NCBI RefSeq assembly: GCF_029945965.1
Contig: NZ_JAQSDO010000012.1
Span: 1 to 64,000, forward strand
Length of the DNA: 64,000 nucleotides
DNA from: Thermomonas sp.
GTDB lineage: Bacteria > Pseudomonadota > Gammaproteobacteria > Xanthomonadales > Xanthomonadaceae
Direction of reading: 5' to 3'
Shown: piece by piece, positions 7,940-15,796 of the stretch
Numbering within the stretch: position 1 is the first letter of the stretch
How the letters are laid out: the number at the start of each line of letters is the position of its first letter
Notes under the pieces: model-generated
Databases searched by the model: none
The model's input: only the letters and a program-made list of their open reading frames with translations
What the model was told of the DNA's origin: nothing
Made by a program: the position numbers and the translations under genes

Positions 7940-9880
7940 ATGGATAGCGCTTGGTTCGACAGTATCGTCGCGTGGATCAGCGCACATCCGCAGGCCGCGG
8001 GTGGCGTGGTGTTCCTGATCGCATTCTGCGACGCGCTGGTGGTACTCGGGATCCTGGTGCCGGCGCTGCCGCTGCTGTTCGCGGTAGGCACGCTGGTTGG
8101 CCTGGGCCACCTTTCCGGCCCCTATGCCATCAGCTGCGCGGCGTTGGGCGCACTGCTCGGCGACGGCCTGAGCTTCTGGGTCGGCCACCGCTGGGGGCCG
8201 CGACTGCGTGGGAAATGGCCGTTCCGTCGTTATCCACAGCTTCTGGAGCGTGGCGAGACCCTGTTCCGCCGGCACGGTACCAAGGGCATCGTGATCGCGC
8301 GTTACGTGGGACCGGTGCGACCCTTCGTGCCGGTCGTCGCCGGGATGCTGCGCATGCCGCTGAAACGCTATCTGCCGGCCAGCCTGTTCGCCGCGATCAC
8401 GTGGGGCGCGGCCTTCATCGCGCCGGGCTGGATCTTCGGTGCTTCCTACGACGCAGTGGCGGCCGTCGCTGACAAGCTCGTGCTGGTCCTGCTTGGCCTT
8501 TTCGCGGCGCTGGCGCTGGCATGGGCCGTGGTGCTCTACACCTGGCGCTGGTTTGCCGCCCACGCCGACAACCTGCTGGCGCGCGCACTGCTGTGGACGC
8601 GTGCGCATCCGCGGCTGGGCCGCTATGCCGCGGCATTGATCGATCCGCGCCGGCCGGAATCTGCGTCGCTGGTGATCCTGGCCGCATGCCTGTTCGCAGT
8701 TGCCTGGCTGTGGGCTGGCCTGACCACATCATTGCTGATGCAGGGCGGCCCGTTGGCGCTGGACCAAACCGTGCATGCCGCGATGTTCGCCTTGCGCAAC
8801 CCGCTGGCCGACCGTTTGATGGCGTCGCTGGCAGCAATCGGCAGTGCGCCGGTGCTGGGGACTTGTTCCGCGTTCGCACTGGCATGGCTCATATGGCGAA
8901 AGCGCTGGATGGCGGCGGCACACTGGCTGACCGCGATTGCGATCGGCCTGCTGCTGACCGAAGGCCTCGACGCTGTCATCGACATGCCGCGCCCACCGAC
9001 TGCGGTAGCCGGATTCGGATTCCCATCGATCGCGGTGACCATGACCACGGTGGTGTTCGGCTTCTTCGCCGTGTTGATCGCGCGCGAACTGCCGGGCCGG
9101 CAACGGGTATGGCCCTACCTGCTGACTGGCGTGGCTACAGCACTGGTGGCATTCGCCCGGCTGTATCTCGGCGCGCATTGGCTCAGTGACGTGATGGCGG
9201 GCGTTTTGCTGGGCGTGGCGTGGCTGCTGGTGTTGGGCATCGCCTACCGCCGCCACAGTAGCCGCTCCTTCTGGATGCGCCCGCTGGCATGGGCGTTCTA
9301 CGGCAGCTTCGCGCTGGCCGCAGTGTGGTATGCGCCGCGCAGTGCCGATGCGACGCTGGCCAGGTTCGAACCACCGCCACCGCGGGAATCGCTGGCCACC
9401 GCGGATTGGTGGGTGCATGGCCTGCATGACACCCGCAGCTTCGACATCGAAATCGCCGGCGCCCTGCAGCCCTTGCAGGAACGGCTGGTTGCGCAGGGCT
9501 GGCGAGTGCAGCCGGAGGCAGGCTGGATTTCGGTGCTTGGGCTGCTCGATGAGACCCGCCCGCTACCGCGCCAGCCGGTGCTGCCGATCGCGCTGGATGC
9601 GCATCCGGAAGAAATGTTGCTGCGTCGCAAGAGTGGTCACGCAGACCAGATTGAAGTTCTGCGCGTATGGCCTGCACCCGCGCGTCTTGAAGATGGCACG
9701 CCGTTGTGGGTGGGTCGCTTCGAAACCATGCAGGCGCGCAAGCGGTTGCGCCTGCTGATGCTGTGGAAGCCATTGCCGTCGACAGCAGGCATGCCCGCGG
9801 ATATGCGTTCGGCCATCTCGACGTTCCCGCACCAGGATGCTGATGGGCGCATCCGCGTGCGCACCGACACAGCGCCCTGA
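7940..9880 (+). CDS. DedA / PAP2-like / LssY C-terminal fusion membrane protein
   Basis: This 646-residue inner-membrane protein has three parts. Residues about 10-190 are a DedA (SNARE-associated) domain, with L-V-P-A-L-P-L near the N-terminus and F-x-R-x-x-x-G-x-x-x-x-x-x-R-Y-V-G-P-V-R-P-F-V-P after it. Residues about 230-440 are a PAP2 phosphatase-type domain. Residues about 480-640 match the soluble LssY C-terminal domain. DedA proteins are linked to polyprenyl-phosphate or phospholipid recycling and PAP2 domains to undecaprenyl-PP dephosphorylation. Here the PAP2 motif lysine is D344 and the P-S-G-H motif reads P-S-I-A (362-365), while R407, H413 and D417 of motif 3 remain. Phosphatase activity is therefore doubtful. 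The likely promoter gives a leaderless message. Confidence 0.88.
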   Translation: MDSAWFDSIVAWISAHPQAAGGVVFLIAFCDALVVLGILVPALPLLFAVGTLVGLGHLSGPYAISCAALGALLGDGLSFWVGHRWGPRLRGKWPFRRYPQLLERGETLFRRHGTKGIVIARYVGPVRPFVPVVAGMLRMPLKRYLPASLFAAITWGAAFIAPGWIFGASYDAVAAVADKLVLVLLGLFAALALAWAVVLYTWRWFAAHADNLLARALLWTRAHPRLGRYAAALIDPRRPESASLVILAACLFAVAWLWAGLTTSLLMQGGPLALDQTVHAAMFALRNPLADRLMASLAAIGSAPVLGTCSAFALAWLIWRKRWMAAAHWLTAIAIGLLLTEGLDAVIDMPRPPTAVAGFGFPSIAVTMTTVVFGFFAVLIARELPGRQRVWPYLLTGVATALVAFARLYLGAHWLSDVMAGVLLGVAWLLVLGIAYRRHSSRSFWMRPLAWAFYGSFALAAVWYAPRSADATLARFEPPPPRESLATADWWVHGLHDTRSFDIEIAGALQPLQERLVAQGWRVQPEAGWISVLGLLDETRPLPRQPVLPIALDAHPEEMLLRRKSGHADQIEVLRVWPAPARLEDGTPLWVGRFETMQARKRLRLLMLWKPLPSTAGMPADMRSAISTFPHQDADGRIRVRTDTAP

Positions 9881-9883
9881 CAC

Positions 9884-10501
9884 TCAGGCGTCGCCAGTGT
9901 CCTGTTGATCCAGATCGTCGGCAATGCGATCCAGCAACTGCTGCAGGCGCGCATGCGGATCATCCAGCTGCAGCAAGCCCTGGCGCTGCGCGTGCGAGAG
10001 CGGCAACAGTTCGGACAGCCGCCAGCTGACCCATGCCGCATCCTCGAACAGAGACGGTTCGGGATCGCTATTTCCTCCTGCCACCTGCTCCAGGATCCGC
10101 CGCAACAATTCGGCGAGCAACGCGTGCTCCGGACGCAGGCGTGGCGACGACGCGTCCTCGTTGCAGAAGTACACATCGGCAATGACCAGGCCGCTGTCGC
10201 GCACCCGCGTGCGCAGCACGTGGAATCTTCGCTGGCCGCGCACCCGCAATGACAACAAACCCTCGGGCGTGGTGCCGAAATCCTCGATTACCGCCTCGGT
10301 GCCGAAGGCTGTCGGCGTGGCGGGCAAACCGACCTCGTTACCCTCCAGGATCAGGCAGATGCCAAAGCCGCTGCCACTGCGCCCGCACTCACTGACCATG
10401 TCGAGGTAGCGTCGCTCGAAGATCCGCAGGTCCAGTGCCGCACCCGGCACGAGTACCGTCTCCTGCAGCGGGAACAAGGGCAGCGTGGTGAGGTCAGCCA
10501 T
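9884..10501 (-). CDS. Lon N-terminal (LON substrate-binding) domain protein
   Basis: This 205-residue protein consists only of the substrate-binding domain of Lon protease; it has no AAA+ or Ser-Lys protease part. The fold signature is L-P-L-F-P-L-Q-E-T-V-L-V-P-G at residues 6-19, followed by L-R-I-F-E-R-R-Y-L-D-M. Such stand-alone proteins (YcaB/LonB-N type) have no settled function. I placed the start at 10501, which overlaps the end of mpl by 8 bases, so the pair is likely translated together. It is convergent with the DedA fusion gene, with only 3 bases between stops. Confidence 0.88.
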   Translation of the reverse strand: MADLTTLPLFPLQETVLVPGAALDLRIFERRYLDMVSECGRSGSGFGICLILEGNEVGLPATPTAFGTEAVIEDFGTTPEGLLSLRVRGQRRFHVLRTRVRDSGLVIADVYFCNEDASSPRLRPEHALLAELLRRILEQVAGGNSDPEPSLFEDAAWVSWRLSELLPLSHAQRQGLLQLDDPHARLQQLLDRIADDLDQQDTGDA

Positions 10502-11870
10502 CGCGCAGCGCGGCGAGAAAGCGCCGGGGTGCGCCATCGAATCCGCCGTTGGACATGAACACCACTCGGTCGCCGTCGCGCGCCAGCGTGCGCAGCGTCG
10601 TGATCAACATATCGACATCAACCACCGCATGGCCCTCGCCCTTCAGTGCGGTCATCACCTTGCCGGCATCCCAGGCCAGTTCCGGGCGATGCAGGAATAC
10701 CACCACGTCGGCCCCGTCCAGCGACGGCGCCAATGCATCGGCATGCGCACCCAGCCGCATCGAATTGCTGCGCGGCTCGATCGCGACCACGATCCGTGAT
10801 TTCCCGACCTTCGCGCGCAGTCCCGCCAGCGTGGTGGCGATTGCGGTCGGGTGGTGGGCGAAGTCGTCGTAAATGGTGATGCCGGCATGCGTGCCGATCA
10901 CTTCCATGCGTCGCTTCACGCTGCGGAACGCCATCAGCGCAGGGATGACCGCGGCGACATCGACGCCCACCGCGTGGCATGCGGCCAGTGCGGCCAGCCC
11001 GTTGAGCACGTTGTGATCGCCGAGCAAAGACCATTCGACGATGCCGAATTCGTTGCCCTTGTGCAGGACAGTGAACGCACTGCCATCTTCGCGCAGCTTG
11101 CGTGCGCTCCATTCGAAGGTCGGATCCATCCCCTCTTGGAGCAGGCCGAAACGCTCCACCGGCGTCCAGCAGCCCATCTCCAGGACTTCTGCGATGCACG
11201 CGTCGGCACCGTTGACGATCAACCGGCCACGTCCCGGCACCGTTCGCACCAGATGGTGGAACTGGCGCTGGATCGCGGCCACGTCCGGAAAGATGTCGGC
11301 GTGGTCGAATTCCAGGTTGTTGAGGATCGCGACCAGCGGCCGGTAGTGCACGAACTTGCTGCGCTTGTCGAAGAATGCGGTGTCGTATTCGTCGGCCTCG
11401 ACCACGAACTCGCGACCGCTGCCGATGCGCGCGGACATGCCGAAGTCCTCAGCCACGCCACCGATCAGGAAACCCGGCTCACGACCGGCGGCCTGCAACA
11501 GGAACGCAAGGATCGTGGTGGTCGTGGTCTTGCCGTGGGTACCGGCCACCGCCAGCGTGTCGCGCCCGGGCAGCACCTTCTCGCTCAGCCACTGCGCGCC
11601 CGAGGTGTAGGCCAAGCCGTGGTCGAGAACATGTTCGACCGCGGGATTGCCGCGAGAGAGTGCATTGCCGATCACGACCTGGTCGCAGTCATCGGAAATA
11701 TTGCCGGGCAGGTAGCCCTGCGACAACGCGATGCCGAGTTGTTCCAGTTGGGTCGACATCGGCGGATACACGGCCTGGTCGCTGCCTTCAACCGCATGAC
11801 CGAGTTCGCGCGCGAGCGCAGCGACCCCGCCCATGAAGGTACCGGCGATGCCGAGGATGTGGAGTTTCAA
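10494..11870 (-). CDS. mpl: UDP-MurNAc:L-alanyl-gamma-D-glutamyl-meso-DAP ligase
   Basis: Mpl attaches the recycled murein tripeptide to UDP-MurNAc during peptidoglycan recycling. The product is 458 residues, the family length. It begins with the family N-terminus K-L-H-I-L-G-I-A-G-T-F-M-G-G, which places the start at a TTG codon (11868-11870) because no ATG or GTG fits. The ATP-binding loop is G-T-H-G-K-T-T-T-T, followed by the Mur ligase motifs E-A-D-E-Y-D-T-A-F-F-D-K-R-S-K and D-D-F-A-H-H-P-T-A. The rare TTG start probably keeps translation low. adk ends 25 bases upstream and the Lon-domain gene overlaps downstream, so the three may form one operon. Confidence 0.95.
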   Translation of the reverse strand: MKLHILGIAGTFMGGVAALARELGHAVEGSDQAVYPPMSTQLEQLGIALSQGYLPGNISDDCDQVVIGNALSRGNPAVEHVLDHGLAYTSGAQWLSEKVLPGRDTLAVAGTHGKTTTTTILAFLLQAAGREPGFLIGGVAEDFGMSARIGSGREFVVEADEYDTAFFDKRSKFVHYRPLVAILNNLEFDHADIFPDVAAIQRQFHHLVRTVPGRGRLIVNGADACIAEVLEMGCWTPVERFGLLQEGMDPTFEWSARKLREDGSAFTVLHKGNEFGIVEWSLLGDHNVLNGLAALAACHAVGVDVAAVIPALMAFRSVKRRMEVIGTHAGITIYDDFAHHPTAIATTLAGLRAKVGKSRIVVAIEPRSNSMRLGAHADALAPSLDGADVVVFLHRPELAWDAGKVMTALKGEGHAVVDVDMLITTLRTLARDGDRVVFMSNGGFDGAPRRFLAALRDG

Positions 11871-11895
11871 GACAAACGCTCCGCTGCGTGCAGGC

Positions 11896-12474
11896 TCAAC
11901 CGACCTCGTGACCGCTCGAAATCGCTTCCAGGATGCGGGTGAACACTTCATCCAGGCTGCCCACGCCATCGACGACGGTCAGCTGGCCGTGCTGGCGGTA
12001 GTAGTCAATCACCGGCGCAGTCTGGTTGTTATAGATTTGCAGGCGGGTGCGAACGGATTCCGGGGTGTCGTCGGCACGGCCTTCGGCCTTGGCACGGCCG
12101 GCAATGCGCTCGACCAGCAATTCGGTGGCGACACGCAGTTTTACCGCATAGTCGAACGACTGCTTCATCCGGCCCAGCAAACCGTCCAGCGCGGCGGCCT
12201 GCGCCAGGTTGCGCGGGTAGCCGTCGAGGATGAAGCCATTACTGGTGTCTGACCGCGAAAAACGATCCTCCAGCATGCCGAGCAGGATCGCGTCGCTGAC
12301 CAGCTCGCCGCGCGCCATCACGCCCTTGGCTTCAAGCCCCAGCTTGCTGCCGGCAGCAACTTCCGCACGCAACAGGTCGCCGGTAGAGATGTGCGGCACC
12401 TGCAGGTGCTCCTTCAGCCGTGCCGCCTGGGTGCCCTTGCCGGAGCCGGGCGCACCCAACAGAACCAATCGCAT
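11896..12474 (-). CDS. adk: Adenylate kinase
   Basis: Adk interconverts AMP, ADP and ATP in the cytosol. At 192 residues this is the short form: the LID between V-E-R-I-A-G-R-A and D-D-T-P-E-S-V-R-T-R-L is brief and lacks zinc cysteines. Motifs are the P-loop G-A-P-G-S-G-K-G-T (8-16), the AMP-binding T-G-D-L-L-R, and the D-G-Y-P-R-N signature. In this family the last usually reads D-G-F-P-R-T, so the Y and N are small variants. The gene is divergent from the PPi-PFK gene with 111 bases between starts. It lies directly upstream of mpl on the minus strand. Confidence 0.96.
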   Translation of the reverse strand: MRLVLLGAPGSGKGTQAARLKEHLQVPHISTGDLLRAEVAAGSKLGLEAKGVMARGELVSDAILLGMLEDRFSRSDTSNGFILDGYPRNLAQAAALDGLLGRMKQSFDYAVKLRVATELLVERIAGRAKAEGRADDTPESVRTRLQIYNNQTAPVIDYYRQHGQLTVVDGVGSLDEVFTRILEAISSGHEVG

Positions 12475-12585
12475 CGAATCGCTCCAGAATGATGTCGTCG
12501 GCCGACGCTACACTGGCTCCGGCCTTGCATGGCGGCCAGCTTACCGTATCCGACCCCCGATCCAGACCCCACCCAGGATTTCCAG

Positions 12586-13842
12586 ATGCCCAAAGGCACT
12601 CTTCTATATGCCCAGTCCGGCGGCGTGACCGCCGTCATCAACGCCACTGCCTCGGCGGTGATCCAGGCCGCGCGGGCCAGGAAAGTACGCGTGCTGGCGG
12701 CGCGCAACGGCATCCTCGGCGCGCTGCGTGAGGAACTGATCGACACCTCTACGATGAGCGCCGCACAGGTCAAGGCGCTGGCGCACACGCCCGGCGGCGC
12801 GTTCGGCAGTTGCCGGCTCAAGCTCAAGTCGCTGGATGCCGACCGCGCCAAGTACGAACGCCTGCTGGACGTGTTCCGCGCCCATGACGTGCGCTGGTTC
12901 CTCTACAACGGCGGCAATGACTCTGCCGATACCGCGCTGAAGGTGTCGCAGTTGGCAGCCGAATACGACTACCCGCTGACATGCGTGGGCGTGCCCAAGA
13001 CCATCGACAACGACCTTGCGGTGACCGACTGCTGCCCGGGTTTTGGTTCGGCGGCCAAATACACCGCGGTGTCCGTGCGCGAAGCCGCGCTGGATGTGGC
13101 GGCGATGTCGGAAACCTCGACCAAGGTCTTTGTCTACGAGGCAATGGGCCGCCACGCCGGCTGGCTGGCCGCCGCCGCCGGGCTAGCCGGAGATGGCCGC
13201 AACGATGCGCCGCAGATCATCCTGTTCCCGGAACGGGCCTATGACGAGGCCGCCTTCCTGGCCCAGGTGGTGGTGGTGGTGAAGCGCGTCGGCTGGTGTT
13301 TGGTGGTGGCCAGCGAAGGCATTCGTGATGCCGACGGCCGTTTCGTCGCCGACGCCGGCGGCGGCAAGGACTCGTTCGGGCACACCCAGCTCGGCGGTGT
13401 GGCCGCGCACCTGGCGGGCCGGGTCAAGGATGTGCTCGGCCACAAGGTGCACTGGACCCTGCCCGACTACCTGCAGCGCTCGGCCCGCCACATCGCCAGC
13501 AAGACCGACCTGGAACAGGCGATGGCGGTGGGCCGCAAGGCAGTCGAATTCGCCCTGGCCGGCAAGAACTCGGTGATGCCGGTGATCGTGCGGACGTCGG
13601 ATTCGCCCTATCGCTGGAGCGTGGAAGCCGCACCGCTAACGAAGGTCGCCAACCACGAGAAAACCATGCCGGCCGGCTTCATTCGCAAGGACGGGTTCGG
13701 GATTACGGCGGCGGCACGGCGCTACCTGCAACCCCTCATCGCCGGCGAGGCATATCCACCGTTTGGCCGGAATGGGCTACCGGATTACGTTGTACTGGAT
13801 CAAGCAACCATTCGCCGCACCCTGCCACGCTGGGACGCGTGA
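12586..13842 (+). CDS. pfp: Pyrophosphate-dependent 6-phosphofructokinase
   Basis: This 418-residue enzyme phosphorylates fructose-6-phosphate, reversibly and with pyrophosphate rather than ATP. Residues that decide the donor are D112 in G-G-N-D (109-112), where ATP-PFKs have glycine, and K138 in P-K-T-I-D-N-D (137-143), where ATP-PFKs have glycine. M-G-R-H-A-G-W-L at 187-194 binds the sugar phosphate. The ATG at 12586 starts the first beta strand; the in-frame ATG at 12529 would add a proline-rich tail unlike the family. Two other PPi enzymes lie within 6 kb (hppA and ppa), suggesting pyrophosphate-based energy economy. It is divergent from adk. Confidence 0.93.
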   Translation: MPKGTLLYAQSGGVTAVINATASAVIQAARARKVRVLAARNGILGALREELIDTSTMSAAQVKALAHTPGGAFGSCRLKLKSLDADRAKYERLLDVFRAHDVRWFLYNGGNDSADTALKVSQLAAEYDYPLTCVGVPKTIDNDLAVTDCCPGFGSAAKYTAVSVREAALDVAAMSETSTKVFVYEAMGRHAGWLAAAAGLAGDGRNDAPQIILFPERAYDEAAFLAQVVVVVKRVGWCLVVASEGIRDADGRFVADAGGGKDSFGHTQLGGVAAHLAGRVKDVLGHKVHWTLPDYLQRSARHIASKTDLEQAMAVGRKAVEFALAGKNSVMPVIVRTSDSPYRWSVEAAPLTKVANHEKTMPAGFIRKDGFGITAAARRYLQPLIAGEAYPPFGRNGLPDYVVLDQATIRRTLPRWDA

Positions 13843-13933
13843 GTGGCTTGCCGCTAGAATCCACCCGATGGGGTGCCCAAGGGCCACATCACTCTTTAGA
13901 AACCAACTATCTTGAAATTTACCAGGGGACGTC

Positions 13934-14725
13934 ATGAAGAAACATTTGTTGATCGCGAGCATCTGCATGCTCATGTGTGCGCCGGCAATGGCCCAGCGCC
14001 ACAAGGCAACAGTCCCCGGTGGAAGCGCCGCCGGCGGGAACTCCCAAGGCTCTGCCGGCCTTGAGCATTGCGATGAGCCTTTGGGCACAGTGGGCGTTGT
14101 AGAAGAACAGGATGGCGATTGGTACCGCTACCTGACCTCCGATCTTCGCCTGCCGTCGACCGTTCCAGTCATCCGCATGTTGATCCAGCAATCGAACTGC
14201 TTCGTGGTGGTTGAACGTGGCCGCGCAATGCAGAACATGATGCAGGAGCGTGCATTGCAGGATTCAGGCGAGATGCGCCAAGGCAGCAACTTCGGCAAGG
14301 GCCAGATGGTTGCAGCGGACTTCACCATGAACCCCAGTATCAATTTCTCGCAGAGTGACGCGGGTGGTGTTGGTGGAATTCTGGGTGCATTTGGTGGTCG
14401 GATGGGCATAGTGGGTGCCGTTGTCGGTGGCCTGAAGTTCAAGCGCGCCGAAACCGTGCTGACGATGATCGACAACCGTTCGGGTGTGCAAATCGCCACC
14501 TCCATGGGCTTGGGCAAGAAGACCGATTTCGGCCTGGGCGTGGGTGGCGGCGGTTTGTCCGGATTTGGCGCGGTGGGTGGTTACACCAATACGCCTGAGG
14601 GCAAGGTGCTGGTGCTAGCGTTTGCCGATGCCTACAACAAGATGGTTCAGTCGCTGCGCAACTACCAGCCGCAGGAAGTCCAGGGCGGACTGGGCAAGGG
14701 CGGCAAGCTGAAGGTCGGCAACTGA
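13934..14725 (+). CDS. CsgG/HfaB-like secreted protein
   Basis: This 263-residue protein has a type-I signal peptide (cut after A-M-A near residue 20) and resembles CsgG/HfaB, the outer-membrane secretion pore for curli or holdfast proteins. The match rests on the C-F-V-V-V-E-R-G-R-A-M-Q-N-M-M-Q-E-R core near residues 77-94, followed by G-x-G-Q-M-V-A-A-D-F and a glycine-rich central region. Unlike CsgG there is no lipobox cysteine, so it is probably soluble or differently anchored. No csgA/B/E/F or hfa gene lies nearby. A good AGGGGA ribosome site precedes the ATG and a strong terminator follows, so it is its own transcription unit. The role is unknown. Confidence 0.7.
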   Translation: MKKHLLIASICMLMCAPAMAQRHKATVPGGSAAGGNSQGSAGLEHCDEPLGTVGVVEEQDGDWYRYLTSDLRLPSTVPVIRMLIQQSNCFVVVERGRAMQNMMQERALQDSGEMRQGSNFGKGQMVAADFTMNPSINFSQSDAGGVGGILGAFGGRMGIVGAVVGGLKFKRAETVLTMIDNRSGVQIATSMGLGKKTDFGLGVGGGGLSGFGAVGGYTNTPEGKVLVLAFADAYNKMVQSLRNYQPQEVQGGLGKGGKLKVGN

Positions 14726-14754
14726 CCGAAGCGTCCGACATCGTGTTGCGAAAG

Positions 14755-14777
14755 CGCCCGGCCATGCCGGGCGTTTT
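14755..14777. terminator. Rho-independent terminator after the CsgG-like gene
   Basis: A perfect 8-bp stem (14755-14762 with 14766-14773) with a 3-base loop is followed by TTTT. It lies 29 bases past the stop of the CsgG-like gene and ahead of the DUF167 gene. Confidence 0.85.
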
Positions 14778-14833
14778 CATTTGCACGCCTGTTGCATACC
14801 CGTCGCGAATAACGGGCATGCGATCCTCACGCG

Positions 14834-15058
14834 ATGCCCATCCTTCAAGTCAAGGCCAAGCCCAATAGCCGCGCGGCGTCGCTCACGCAGCAGGACGATG
14901 GCACCTGGCTGGCACAGCTGAAGTCGCCGCCCGTCGATGGCAAGGCGAACACAGAACTGGTGGCGCTTGTGGCGCGCCACTTTGGGTGCAAAAAAGCACA
15001 GGTCACGATCAAGTCCGGTGCCGGGAGCCGTCTGAAACGGGTGGAAATCCCCGACTAG
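14834..15058 (+). CDS. DUF167 (YggU-like) protein
   Basis: This 74-residue protein belongs to the DUF167/YggU family of small proteins of unknown function. The whole family pattern is present: V-K-A-K-P-N-S-R near the N-terminus, the central P-P-V-D-G-K-A-N-x-E-L signature (residues 37-47), and V-x-I-K-S-G-A-G-S-R-L-K at the end. It begins with ATG just after the terminator region, and no clear SD is visible. It is convergent with the periplasmic protein gene, with 19 bases between stops. In many bacteria DUF167 follows yggT and the PLP-binding yggS, which are not here. Confidence 0.85.
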   Translation: MPILQVKAKPNSRAASLTQQDDGTWLAQLKSPPVDGKANTELVALVARHFGCKKAQVTIKSGAGSRLKRVEIPD

Positions 15059-15077
15059 TCGGCACGACTGGCAAGCC

Positions 15078-15599
15078 TTACTTGCAAGCCAGGCCCTCGA
15101 GGGTCATGGCCGCAGCAAACATGGGCATCGCGGGGAGTTGGCCTTGGCGCGCCGCTTCAAGTCCGTCCTTGAGGTAGATGCGGGCCCTGCCCTGCGCATC
15201 GAGCTTGGGTGCCGCTGCCTTGCTGGCCTGGCGCCAGATCCGAACCACTGCCTGTTGCGAAGGGCAATTGGCACTCGGGACCCGGATCACATCGTTCAAT
15301 AGCCAACCGTTGGCCACCGATGCCTTGGCGCCCACCGCATCGACCAGCCGCGCGCGTGGCTGGCAACGGGCACTGGTTGGCACCGCGGCGAACGCATAAG
15401 GCTTGGCCTTGTCGCCGGTAAACCGGCCTTCCAGGCGGGCGCAGGCTTCCGGGATCGTGCGCAGGGTATGAGCCACTCCAACTGACTGAGGCGTCCCGAC
15501 CTGGCGCTGGATTTCCGGTTTCGGGTCGGAGGCGTTGGCGTTGGCGGTCGCCAACAGGCCAGCACAAAGACCAAGACACAGCAGGATCGAACGCGACAT
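15078..15599 (-). CDS. Conserved hypothetical periplasmic protein
   Basis: I do not recognise this 173-residue protein. It has a cleavable signal peptide (hydrophobic residues 5-18, likely cut after A-N-A near 22) and a good GGAGAAG ribosome site, which fixes the start at 15599. The mature part has several cysteines (A-C-A-R-L, R-C-Q-P-R, N-C-P-S-Q and the C-terminal L-A-C-K), so disulfides in the periplasm are likely. It stands alone on the minus strand, convergent with DUF167 and divergent from hppA. It may be restricted to Xanthomonadaceae-type bacteria, but that would need a search. Confidence 0.7.
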   Translation of the reverse strand: MSRSILLCLGLCAGLLATANANASDPKPEIQRQVGTPQSVGVAHTLRTIPEACARLEGRFTGDKAKPYAFAAVPTSARCQPRARLVDAVGAKASVANGWLLNDVIRVPSANCPSQQAVVRIWRQASKAAAPKLDAQGRARIYLKDGLEAARQGQLPAMPMFAAAMTLEGLACK

Positions 15600-15796
15600 C
15601 AGCTTCTCCGGTGTGGAAATCGACCGGCGCAGGCTGGCATGGTCGGCCTGAACCCCGCGTTCATGGCCGATCCATGTACTTTTTTGGGACCCCGGCATGC
15701 CCGCATGCCATCGGGCTGTGCGATAGTCGCGGGGTTGCCTGCCGCGGGTTGGCACACGTCGTTCTTCATTCCTTCGAACACTCCGGGGAGGGGTTC

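Noticed and set aside
7241..8608. 455-codon frame spanning the SDR/DedA divergent promoters
   Set aside because: Overlaps two real genes and their promoters; low-complexity charged residues.
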